From an uncultured Collinsella sp. (lineage in GTDB: Bacteria; Actinomycetota; Coriobacteriia; Coriobacteriales; Coriobacteriaceae), in assembly GCA_902478875.1 (NCBI GenBank), contig CABSMZ010000029.1, positions 1 through 14,201 on the forward strand: a DNA stretch of 14,201 bases, read 5' to 3'. Made by a program: the position numbers and the translations under genes. Every line of letters starts with the position of its first letter. Position 1 is the first letter of the stretch. Of the stretch, positions 1-6,463 are shown piece by piece. The notes under the pieces are model-generated. The model was not told where the DNA came from. It worked only from the letters and a program-made list of their open reading frames with translations, and did not search any database.

Positions 1-2
1 TC

Positions 3-1133
3 ACCTATCCCATCCGTGAGGAGTTCGCGGCCTTTGCCGAGCGCGCCCGCTCGGGCGGCTACTCCACCGAGGAGCTCGTGAGCCGCGGCGAGTACTTCAC
101 CGCTCGCCTGATGGCCGAGTACCTGGGTCTGCCGTTCCTGGACGCCGCGACGGTTGTGGCGTTCCATCACGACGGTACGCTCAGCATAAACCGCACCTCC
201 GAGCTGGTGCAGGAGTACGGCCAGCAGGGCGGCTTTGTTATGCCCGGTTTCTACGGCGCGACGCGTGAGGGCCAGATCAAGCTGCTCGACCGTGGTGGCG
301 GCGATATTTCCGGCTCAATCCTGGCCAAGTGCCTGGGCGCCGACCTGTACGAGAACTGGACCGACGTTTCGGGCTTCTATTCTGCCGATCCTCGCATTGT
401 TCCCGAGGCTCAGCCCATTGCGCGCGTTACCTACGAGGAGCTGCGCGAGCTTTCGTACATGGGTGCGAGCGTTCTGCACGAGGAGGCCGTGTTCCCTGTG
501 CGTGAGGCGGGTATTCCGCTGGTCATCAAGAACACCAATGCGCCGCAGGACCCCGGCACCATCATTAGCGAGACGGCTGATGAGGGCGAGGCGGAGCCCA
601 TCATTACCGGCGTGACCGGCAAGCGCGGCTTTGTCGCCATCAACGTCGCCCGCGACCGCACCAAGCCCCGTGTTGGCTTTATGCGCCGTGCGCTTTCGGT
701 GTTCGAACGCTATGACGTCTCCGTCGAGCACATGCCCACCGGTGTCGACCGCTTTGGCGCCGTGGTGCAGGAGCAGGATGTGCACGACTCGCTGTACTCG
801 CTCGTGGGCGACATTCAGCAGGAGGTCGAGCCGCTCGAGATCGAGGTTGTCGAGGGCCTGGCGCTTATCGCGACCGTCGGCCGTAACCTGCGCGGGCGCG
901 CAGGTATCTCGGGCCACCTGTTTGGCATGCTTGGCCAGGCCGGCGTGAGCGTGCGTATGATTTCGCAGAGCTGTGACGAGATCAATATCATTATCGGTGT
1001 CGAGGAGAAGGACTTCGACCTTGCGATTCGGACCATTTACCGTGCCTTCTCCGATGAGAACGGCATTGTGAAGGTCTCCGATCTGGAGGCTCCCGCGCCG
1101 GCCGATCCCACCCTGGCCGCGCTCAAAAAGTAG
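3..1133 (+). CDS. lysC: Aspartate kinase, 5'-truncated by the window edge
   Basis: Catalyses ATP-dependent phosphorylation of L-aspartate to 4-aspartyl phosphate, the committed cytoplasmic step to lysine, threonine and methionine. 376 residues are visible. The first complete codon is at position 3 and the N-terminal KFGGTS nucleotide-binding segment lies off the window, so the start is unknown. The amino-acid kinase fold is recognisable from RGGGDISGSILAKCLGA (codons near 291-342), followed by SGFYSADPRIV, the substrate-binding region. Two C-terminal ACT domains follow, GFVAINVARDR (about 628-660) and ALIATVGRNLRGRAGISGHL (about 862-921), as in monofunctional feedback-regulated aspartokinases. 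The usual RGGSD motif reads RGGGD here. The gene ends 173 bp before asd, the next enzyme of the pathway, so they form a functional pair. A hairpin pair lies between them, so they may not be strictly co-transcribed. Family assignment is secure; which amino acid inhibits it cannot be read from sequence. Confidence 0.95.
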   Translation, partial: TYPIREEFAAFAERARSGGYSTEELVSRGEYFTARLMAEYLGLPFLDAATVVAFHHDGTLSINRTSELVQEYGQQGGFVMPGFYGATREGQIKLLDRGGGDISGSILAKCLGADLYENWTDVSGFYSADPRIVPEAQPIARVTYEELRELSYMGASVLHEEAVFPVREAGIPLVIKNTNAPQDPGTIISETADEGEAEPIITGVTGKRGFVAINVARDRTKPRVGFMRRALSVFERYDVSVEHMPTGVDRFGAVVQEQDVHDSLYSLVGDIQQEVEPLEIEVVEGLALIATVGRNLRGRAGISGHLFGMLGQAGVSVRMISQSCDEINIIIGVEEKDFDLAIRTIYRAFSDENGIVKVSDLEAPAPADPTLAALKK

Positions 1134-1143
1134 CGACTGCTCG

Positions 1144-1175
1144 GTAGATTTTTGGGTCATGTCTCAAAAATCTAC
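1144..1175. repeat. 11-bp perfect hairpin after lysC
   Basis: GTAGATTTTTG (1144-1154) is perfectly inverted at 1165-1175 around a 10-nt loop. It begins 10 nt after the lysC stop. There is no U-tract downstream, so it is not a classical intrinsic terminator; it could protect the 3' end of the mRNA or be a small dispersed palindrome. Function is unknown. Confidence 0.6.
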
Positions 1176-1206
1176 GGCGGGGCGTTTCGTTTCGGTTTCG
1201 TTTCGA

Positions 1207-1236
1207 CGGGGCGGGTTTCATGCCCGCCCTGTTCTT
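1207..1236 (+). terminator. Probable lysC terminator hairpin
   Basis: A GC-rich stem CGGGGCGGG / CCCGCCCTG (1207-1215 with 1223-1231, one G-U pair) with a 7-nt loop is followed by a T-rich but interrupted tail (TTCTT). Placement between lysC and asd fits a weak or partial terminator. The TATAAA at 1238-1243 just after it is a possible -10 element for asd, although no convincing -35 is visible. Confidence 0.5.
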
Positions 1237-1306
1237 GTATAAACTGGCAACAATAATCGGCCTGCTCGGCGTGCGGGCAAAAGCCACAACCTTTAAAGGG
1301 GGAAGC

Positions 1307-2332
1307 ATGAAACAGTACACGGTTGCTATTTTGGGCGCGACGGGAGCCGTGGGCACCCAGATGCTCGAGTGCCTCAACGAGCAGGAGTTCCCGGTCGGCA
1401 AGCTCAAGCTGTTGGCAAGCGCACGCTCCGCGGGCAAGACCGTCGAGTTCCGCGGCGAGCAAATCGTGATCGAAGAGGCTTGCCCCGAGGCCTTTGAGGG
1501 CTGTGACATTGTGCTTGGCGCTGCCGGCGACGATATCGCCAAGGAATTGCTGCCCGAGGCCGTAAAGCGCGGCGCCTTCGTGGTCGACAACAGCCATGCC
1601 TTCCGCATGGATCCCGAGGTGCCGCTGGTCGTGCCCGAGATCAATGCCGACGACATCAAGTGGCATCACGGCCTTATCGCCAACCCCAACTGCGCGACCA
1701 TCATCGGCCTGGTTCCCACGTGGCCGCTGCATCAGCTTGCCGGCGTGAAGCGCATGATCGTCTCGACGTATCAGGCGGCTTCTGGTGCCGGTGCTCCCGG
1801 TATGGCCGAGCTCGAAGCGCAGCTTGCTGCCCTGGGCCGTGGCGAGGAGATTCCCGAGCCGCGCGCATTTGCCGCCCAGCTGGCGAGCAACCTGATTCCG
1901 CAGATTGGCGGCGTCAAGGAGGAGGGCTTTACCTCTGAGGAGATGAAGCTACAAAACGAGGGCCGTAAGATCATGCACCTGCCCGAGCTGCGCGTGAACT
2001 GCACCTGCGTGCGCGTGCCTGTGCTGCGCTCGCACTCCGAGAGCATTACGCTCGAGTTCGAGCGTGACATTACGGTTGACGAGGCCCGTGTTGCGCTGGC
2101 TGCCGCTCCGGGCGTGAAGCTGGTTGACGACATGAGCGCCGAGGATGCGCACGACCGCTTCCCCATGCCGATGGATACGTCCGATCAGGACCTGATTTGG
2201 GTCGGTCGCGTGCGCCGCGACATCTCGAACCCGGAGGCCGCGCGTGGCATTACCTTCTGGTGCTGCGGTGACCAAATCCGTAAGGGCGCGGCAACTAACG
2301 CCGTCCAGATTGCTAAGCTGCTCTGCGAGTAG
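1307..2332 (+). CDS. asd: Aspartate-semialdehyde dehydrogenase
   Basis: Reduces 4-aspartyl phosphate to L-aspartate 4-semialdehyde with NADPH, the second step of the aspartate pathway. The 341-aa product has the normal length for the family. An N-terminal Rossmann motif GATGAVG (residues 10-16) binds NADP. The catalytic cysteine lies in NPNCAT (Cys129), followed by STYQAASGAG. The segment CVRVPVLRSHSE carries the conserved substrate-binding Arg and catalytic His. The ATG at 1307 is chosen because AAAGGGGGAA sits just upstream and the protein then begins with the typical MKQYTVAILGATG. An in-frame ATG at 1220 would add 29 unrelated residues and run through the terminator stem. The preceding gene supplies its substrate. 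Identification is secure. Confidence 0.96.
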   Translation: MKQYTVAILGATGAVGTQMLECLNEQEFPVGKLKLLASARSAGKTVEFRGEQIVIEEACPEAFEGCDIVLGAAGDDIAKELLPEAVKRGAFVVDNSHAFRMDPEVPLVVPEINADDIKWHHGLIANPNCATIIGLVPTWPLHQLAGVKRMIVSTYQAASGAGAPGMAELEAQLAALGRGEEIPEPRAFAAQLASNLIPQIGGVKEEGFTSEEMKLQNEGRKIMHLPELRVNCTCVRVPVLRSHSESITLEFERDITVDEARVALAAAPGVKLVDDMSAEDAHDRFPMPMDTSDQDLIWVGRVRRDISNPEAARGITFWCCGDQIRKGAATNAVQIAKLLCE

Positions 2333-2344
2333 TGTGACCTGTCC

Positions 2345-2472
2345 GGCGGGGGCCGGGCTAGTTTTCAGAACGTCCTCGACCATGTGTGGCGCCTTGTCCT
2401 GCTCCTTCGGAGCCGCGGACAAGGCGCCACACTGGTCTGCGGAGTGTTCTGAAAACTAGCCCGGCCCCCGCC
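2345..2472. repeat. 128-nt near-perfect palindrome downstream of asd
   Basis: Outer arms of 27 nt (2345-2371 and 2446-2472) are exactly complementary. A second 15-bp perfect stem (TGTGGCGCCTTGTCC at 2385-2399 with 2417-2431) and a GCTCC/GGAGC tip (2401-2405 with 2409-2413) continue inward. GACCA/TGGTC (2378-2382 with 2433-2437) bridges the two. As RNA this is one long hairpin starting 12 nt after the asd stop. No U-tract follows and no coding sequence was recognised in it. It could act as an mRNA end or transcription block, or be a non-autonomous palindromic mobile element. Confidence 0.85.
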
Positions 2473-2680
2473 TGCGGTGACGCTGCTGCAAGCGGCCTGC
2501 GATGGGGCCGTTGTTGGTTGGGGCCGCTGAGCTGATATGGGGGCGCGTGGCTGTTGCGGGCCCTGGTCCCGGCGGCGGCCTCGGCGCTTTGCGCCTGCTG
2601 CCTTGGGTGACTTTGGGGTCGATTGGGGTTGTCTGCACAATTCGCGGTATTATGTTGCGGAGTTTTGAAAGGAGCCGCTG
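2473..2680. other. GC-rich intergenic stretch before ogt
   Basis: No gene is recognisable here. The stretch is G-rich, with a small hairpin GGCGC-TTT-GCGCC near 2583-2595. The ogt ribosome-binding site AAAGGAG (about 2668-2674) closes it. A weak promoter may lie near 2630-2660 but no convincing -35/-10 pair stands out. Confidence 0.4.
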
Positions 2681-3259
2681 GTGGTCACGACGACGTTTGC
2701 TTCGCCTTTGGGCGAAATCTTGCTTGCCGCTGATGGCCGCGGTCTGACGGGGCTTTGGTTTGAGGGACAGGAGCATTTTGGCTCCACGCTTCTCAAAGAA
2801 GATCCTGAACATGTTGAAGGCGCCGATGCAGTTTCTGGTGCTGGCGGCATGTCGTCGGTGAGTCCTGCAAATGGTGCGGCGTCTTCGGTGCTTGAGCGTT
2901 CCTGGGCTTGGCTGAATGCTTATTTTGCAGGGCAGGAACCTCGGTTTACGCCGCCGTTGCATTTGATTGGCACGGCGTTTCAGCGTGAAGTTTGGTACGA
3001 GCTGCTTTCTATTCCGCGTGGCGAGGTCGCTACGTATGGCGAGATCGCCCAGCGTGTTGCGGCTCGACATCGTGTGCCGGGAAATGAGACACCCGTTGTG
3101 TCTCCCCGTGCCGTGGGGGCCGCGGTCGCTCGCAACCCTGTTTCGATTATTGTGCCATGCCATCGCGTGGTGGCGGCCGACGGCTCGCTTAACGGATATG
3201 CCGGCGGGCTTGATCGCAAGGAGTGGCTGCTTCGGCTTGAGGGCGCCTACGAAGAGTAG
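2681..3259 (+). CDS. ogt: Methylated-DNA--[protein]-cysteine S-methyltransferase (O6-alkylguanine transferase)
   Basis: Suicide repair enzyme that moves the alkyl group from O6-alkylguanine (or O4-alkylthymine) in DNA to its own cysteine. The 192-aa product has an N-terminal ribonuclease-H-like domain (FASPLGEILLAADGRGLTGLWF), then the DNA-binding domain GTAFQREVWYELLSIPRGEVATYGEIA (97-123) and the active-site motif IVPCHRVV with Cys160, ending NGYAGGLDRKEWLLRLE. The GTG start at 2681 is supported by AAAGGAG six bases upstream. Two insertions stand out relative to a compact Ogt: a Ser/Gly/Ala-rich linker (about 41-68) and about a dozen extra residues (about 129-141) between the recognition helix region and RAVGAAVARNP. 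It appears monocistronic. All key residues are present, so activity is expected. Confidence 0.95.
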   Translation: MVTTTFASPLGEILLAADGRGLTGLWFEGQEHFGSTLLKEDPEHVEGADAVSGAGGMSSVSPANGAASSVLERSWAWLNAYFAGQEPRFTPPLHLIGTAFQREVWYELLSIPRGEVATYGEIAQRVAARHRVPGNETPVVSPRAVGAAVARNPVSIIVPCHRVVAADGSLNGYAGGLDRKEWLLRLEGAYEE

Positions 3260-3287
3260 TGCCCGAACACTTTGCATGGCGAAGGCG

Positions 3288-3319
3288 CCGCGAAAGGACG
3301 AGTTGCTGTCTTTTCGCGG
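3288..3319 (+). terminator. Hairpin downstream of ogt, possible terminator
   Basis: CCGCGAAAGGAC (3288-3299) pairs with GTCTTTTCGCGG (3308-3319) over 12 bp with one G-U pair and an 8-nt loop, 28 bp after the ogt stop. There is no downstream U-tract, so the terminator role is tentative. A second small stem CCTGCG/CGCAGG lies at 3374-3397. Confidence 0.4.
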
Positions 3320-3425
3320 CCGGCATGCGTCCAAGCGCTCAGCATCTGCGCCTTAAGTTTGGCTAAGCCATATCCTGCGTATTTAAAAACGCGCAGGTTG
3401 AGCAGCTAAGGCTGCGCTAAGGCGG

Positions 3426-3455
3426 TTGACGGTACGCTATCATCGGCAGTATCGA
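3426..3455 (+). promoter_or_regulatory. Candidate promoter of the two-component operon
   Basis: TTGACG (3426-3431) and TATCGA (3450-3455) are separated by 18 bp and lie 32 bp before the response regulator ATG. The -35 is close to consensus and the -10 is only fair. Confidence 0.45.
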
Positions 3456-3487
3456 AACCTGTAGAGCCATGCGCCAAAGGAGCAACT

Positions 3488-4171
3488 ATGAAGCTGATGC
3501 TTGCCGAGGACGAACCTGGTCTCTCCCGCGCCCTCACCGCGATTCTTCAACATAGCGACTACGAGGTTGACACCGCCCTCGACGGCTTGACGGCGCTCGA
3601 GAATCTACTCACCAACGATTACGACGCCGCAATCCTGGACATCATGATGCCCGGCATGGACGGCATCGAGGTGCTCAAGCGTACACGCGCCGCCGGAAAG
3701 CGACTGCCCATCATCATGCTCACGGCAAAAAGCGAGGTGTCCGATAAGGTCGAGGGCCTGGATGCCGGTGCCAACGATTACCTGACCAAGCCGTTTGCCG
3801 CCAAGGAACTGCTTGCGCGTATTCGTGCCATGACGCGTGCCGCGACGGCAATTGACGCCACGACGCTCAGCGTGGGTAACGTGCGCCTCGACACGGCGGC
3901 TTGCACGCTTGTGGGACCTTTGGGCGAGGAGCACCTGGCCAATCGCGAGTTTCAGCTTATGGAACTCTTTATGCGCAACGCCGGCACGCGCATGCCCACT
4001 GAACGTCTGATGCTCGAGGTTTGGGGTGAGGACGCGCCCGAAGGCGCCAACGTGGTGTGGGTCTATATCTCGTACCTGCGCAAAAAGCTGACGGCGCTTG
4101 GTGCCAACGTTGCCATTCGCGCGTCGCGCAACCAGGGCTATTCGCTCGAGGTTGTCGAGGAAGGCGAATAA
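3488..4171 (+). CDS. OmpR/PhoB-family response regulator
   Basis: DNA-binding output half of a two-component system, 227 aa. The receiver domain (1-115) has the acidic pocket E7/D8, phospho-acceptor Asp51 in AAILDIMMPGMDG, Thr79 in IIMLTA and Lys101 in YLTKPF. The C-terminal winged helix (about 128-222) shows NREFQLMELFMRN, the recognition-helix segment VVWVYISYLRKKL and the closing RNQGYSLEV. The ATG start has AAAGGAG at a normal distance. The stop is 2 bp before the GTG of the kinase gene, so the two are co-transcribed and probably translationally coupled. The target genes are not shown by the sequence. The ABC exporter downstream in the window is a speculative candidate because other genes intervene. 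Confidence 0.95.
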   Translation: MKLMLAEDEPGLSRALTAILQHSDYEVDTALDGLTALENLLTNDYDAAILDIMMPGMDGIEVLKRTRAAGKRLPIIMLTAKSEVSDKVEGLDAGANDYLTKPFAAKELLARIRAMTRAATAIDATTLSVGNVRLDTAACTLVGPLGEEHLANREFQLMELFMRNAGTRMPTERLMLEVWGEDAPEGANVVWVYISYLRKKLTALGANVAIRASRNQGYSLEVVEEGE

Positions 4172-4173
4172 GC

Positions 4174-5553
4174 GTGAGCGCGAGCGCGTGGTGCAAGCGC
4201 ATGACGGAGTGGTTTCACGCCGCCTCGAGTAGTAAGGGGCGGGCTAATTCTGTTGACGCATTGGGCCGCCGTCTGCGTCGCAAGTTTATCCTCGTTGCCA
4301 TGGGCGCCGTGACCGTGGTGCTCACGCTCATCATCGCCGGCATCAACATCGTCAATTATTCGCATGTCTGCAAAATGGCTGATGCGCGTCTGGACTATAT
4401 CCTGGCAGGCAAGGGCAGCATCGATTGGGAAGACGAGTCCAGGACCGATTCCGGCAATGGCGGGGATACGAGCACCGGCATGGTTGCGGATGGCGATCGA
4501 GTGGGCGCTCGCGTGGGACATTTTGAAGGCATGACGGCGGAGTCTCCCTTCGACACGCGCTACTTTACGGTGACGCTTGTCGAAGGGCAGGTGGTCGATG
4601 TCAATACCGCCCGCATTGCCGCGGTGGGCGCCAAGCGTGCCGCCAGTATTGCCGCAAGGCTGCATGCCAAGGGCTGGACCTCGGGCTTCTCTGGCAATTA
4701 TCGTTATACGACCGACGTCCAGGACGACGAGATCACCTATGTGTTCGTGGACTGTTCGCGCGAGCTTGCAAGTTTCCATTCGTTTTTGAACGCGAGTGTG
4801 GCAATCAGCTGTATTGGCTGGCTGGCGGTGCTGGCAATTGTAACGGTCGCGTCGGGTGCCGTGATTCGACCGATGGTCGAGAGCTACAGCAAGCAAAAGC
4901 GATTTATTACCGATGCAAGCCACGAGATCAAGACGCCGCTCGCTGTGATCGATGCCGCCAACGAGGTACAGGAGATTGAGAGCGGCGAGAGTGAGTGGAC
5001 GCAGAGCATTCACGAGCAGGTGGCGCGACTGACGGCACTTACGGAGCGTCTGGTATTTTTGGCGCGCATGGACGAGGGCTCGGCGGGCTTTACCATGGCG
5101 TCGATCGATCTCTCGGAGGCAGTTGACAAGGCAGCCGCGCCGTTTGAATCGGTGGCGGTCTCGCGCGGCAAGCGCCTGTCGATGTCGGTCGCGACCGGCG
5201 TGCGCGCTCATGCCGATGCTGCGGCGGTGACGCAGGTGGTTGAGTTGCTGCTGGACAATGCCACGCGCTATGCGAGCGAGGGCAGCGTGATCGAGTTGAG
5301 TCTGCGCGCCGTTTCGCGCGGTGCGGGCAAAGGCTCGGCAGAGCTTGTCGTATCGAACGCTGTAGACGAGCTGCCCGAAGGCGACCTGGACCGATTGTTC
5401 GACCGCTTCTATCGTGCGGACGTGTCGCGCAGCTCCAAGACGGGCGGCTCGGGCGTGGGCCTATCCGTGGTGCGTGCCATCGCCGAAGCCCATGGCGGAT
5501 CCGCCACCGTATCCGGCCACGATCATCAGATCACCTTCACCGTCCGCCTCTAA
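4174..5553 (+). CDS. Sensor histidine kinase
   Basis: Membrane sensor of the two-component system, 459 aa. One membrane segment lies at about 38-61 and a second at about 207-231, enclosing an extracytoplasmic domain of roughly 145 residues that I do not recognise. The dimerisation/phospho-acceptor domain has FITDASHEIKTPLAVI with His250. The ATPase domain has the N-box LLLDNATRYA (Asn362), DRLFDRFYRAD and the G-box TGGSGVGLSVV. No separate HAMP domain is obvious between the second membrane segment and the H-box. The GTG at 4174 is chosen because AGGAAGG (4159-4165) precedes it by 8 bases and it follows the regulator stop directly; an ATG at 4201 lacks a ribosome-binding site. The TAA stop is the first base triplet of a palindromic repeat. 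The stimulus is unknown. Confidence 0.93.
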   Translation: MSASAWCKRMTEWFHAASSSKGRANSVDALGRRLRRKFILVAMGAVTVVLTLIIAGINIVNYSHVCKMADARLDYILAGKGSIDWEDESRTDSGNGGDTSTGMVADGDRVGARVGHFEGMTAESPFDTRYFTVTLVEGQVVDVNTARIAAVGAKRAASIAARLHAKGWTSGFSGNYRYTTDVQDDEITYVFVDCSRELASFHSFLNASVAISCIGWLAVLAIVTVASGAVIRPMVESYSKQKRFITDASHEIKTPLAVIDAANEVQEIESGESEWTQSIHEQVARLTALTERLVFLARMDEGSAGFTMASIDLSEAVDKAAAPFESVAVSRGKRLSMSVATGVRAHADAAAVTQVVELLLDNATRYASEGSVIELSLRAVSRGAGKGSAELVVSNAVDELPEGDLDRLFDRFYRADVSRSSKTGGSGVGLSVVRAIAEAHGGSATVSGHDHQITFTVRL

Positions 5554-5593
5554 AACCTGCCAAAAAGGGACAGGTTTATTTTGGCAGGTTTTA
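5551..5593 (+). repeat. Dispersed palindromic repeat, copy 1 (terminator-like)
   Basis: TAAAACCTGCCAAAA (5551-5565) is perfectly inverted at 5579-5593 around the 13-nt loop AGGGACAGGTTTA. The TAA of the left arm is the stop codon of the histidine kinase gene. The stem flanked by A and T tracts resembles an intrinsic terminator. Two further copies occur at 7936-7975 (inverted) and 11498-11536. Confidence 0.9.
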
Positions 5594-5719
5594 TCTGTGC
5601 AGACGGCAGCGGAGGCTGGCGGTGATCGGCGCCATGAACGCCACCGACCCAAATAAACGCACCTCTAACTGCTAAAATATGGACATCGTTGTTCGGCTCC
5701 CGAAGGAAAGGAGACGGTC

Positions 5720-6394
5720 ATGCAGTACGAGATCGGCGGAGGGGCTTTCCCGGTTGTTACGTGTAACCTTAGCGACGGCGAATCCATGATCACCGAAAGC
5801 GGTGCCATGGTCTGGATGACCCCCAACATGGAGATGTCCACCTCGGGCGGTGGCATAGGCAAGATGTTCTCTAAGGCTTTTTCGGGTGAGGCGTTGTTCC
5901 AAAACATTTGGACCGCGCACGGCGATGGCATGATTGCGTTTGGCTCTTGCTTCCCCGGCCGCATTATACCGATCGAGATTGGCCCTGGTAAGAGCTGGAT
6001 TTTGCAGAAGCGTTCGTTCCTTGCCGCGGAAAGTGGTGTTGAGCTGAGCATCCACTTTAACAAGAAGGCAAAGACCGGCGTCTTTGGCGGCGAGGGTTTT
6101 ATCATGCAAAAGCTCACGGGCTCGGGTATTGCCTTTGCCGAGATCGACGGCGACCTAGTTGAGTACGAGCTTGCTGCTGGCCAGCAAATGATTGTAGATA
6201 CCGGCAACGTGGCCGGCTTTGAGGAGACGGTGAGCATCGACGCGCAGATGGTCAAGGGCGTCAAAAACATCATGTTTGGCGGTGAAGGCGTGTTTAACAC
6301 TGTGCTCACCGGTCCGGGGCGCATCTGGCTGCAGACAATGCCCATTTCCAATCTTGCGGCAGCAGTGGCTTCGATGACCAACAACAATAACTAA
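5720..6394 (+). CDS. AIM24/TIGR00266-family protein
   Basis: 224-aa protein of the AIM24 (DUF124, TIGR00266) family, whose bacterial members have no settled function. The hallmarks are a start like MQYEIGGGAFPVVTCNL, the glycine-rich beta-strand repeats ESGAMVWMTPNMEM, GPGKSWILQKRSFLAA, GGEGFIMQKLTGSG and GGEGVFNTVLTGPGRIWLQT, and a C-terminal SNLAAAVASM helix. The family fold is a beta-sandwich related to tryptophan RNA-binding attenuator-like proteins. No signal peptide or membrane segment is visible, so it is probably cytoplasmic. The ATG at 5720 has AAAGGAG upstream. A possible -10 TAAAAT lies at 5673-5678 without a clear -35. It is monocistronic, with a good terminator after it. The family call is firm; function is unknown. 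Confidence 0.88.
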   Translation: MQYEIGGGAFPVVTCNLSDGESMITESGAMVWMTPNMEMSTSGGGIGKMFSKAFSGEALFQNIWTAHGDGMIAFGSCFPGRIIPIEIGPGKSWILQKRSFLAAESGVELSIHFNKKAKTGVFGGEGFIMQKLTGSGIAFAEIDGDLVEYELAAGQQMIVDTGNVAGFEETVSIDAQMVKGVKNIMFGGEGVFNTVLTGPGRIWLQTMPISNLAAAVASMTNNNN

Positions 6395-6408
6395 TCGTGT
6401 ATAGGATG

Positions 6409-6446
6409 ACGCGCGCGGCGGGCCCGGCCTGTCGTGCGCGTTTTTT
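6409..6446 (+). terminator. Intrinsic terminator of the AIM24-family gene
   Basis: ACGCGCGCGGC (6409-6419) pairs with GTCGTGCGCGT (6431-6441), 11 bp including two G-U pairs, followed by TTTTTT (6441-6446). It sits 14 bp after the stop and just before the end of the convergent minus-strand gene. Confidence 0.85.
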
Positions 6447-6463
6447 GGTGGCAAACGCCCTGT

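Noticed and set aside
315..1160. Long minus-strand open frame opposite lysC.
   Set aside because: Mirror of a well-supported gene in GC-rich DNA; low-complexity composition and no recognisable domain.
2456..3334. Minus-strand open frame covering the ogt gene.
   Set aside because: It runs through the palindrome arm and lies antisense to a gene with an intact PCHR motif; composition is atypical.
4138..5211. Long minus-strand open frame (about 357 codons) opposite the histidine kinase.
   Set aside because: The plus-strand frame has all kinase motifs; the minus frame is Arg/His-rich with no family likeness.
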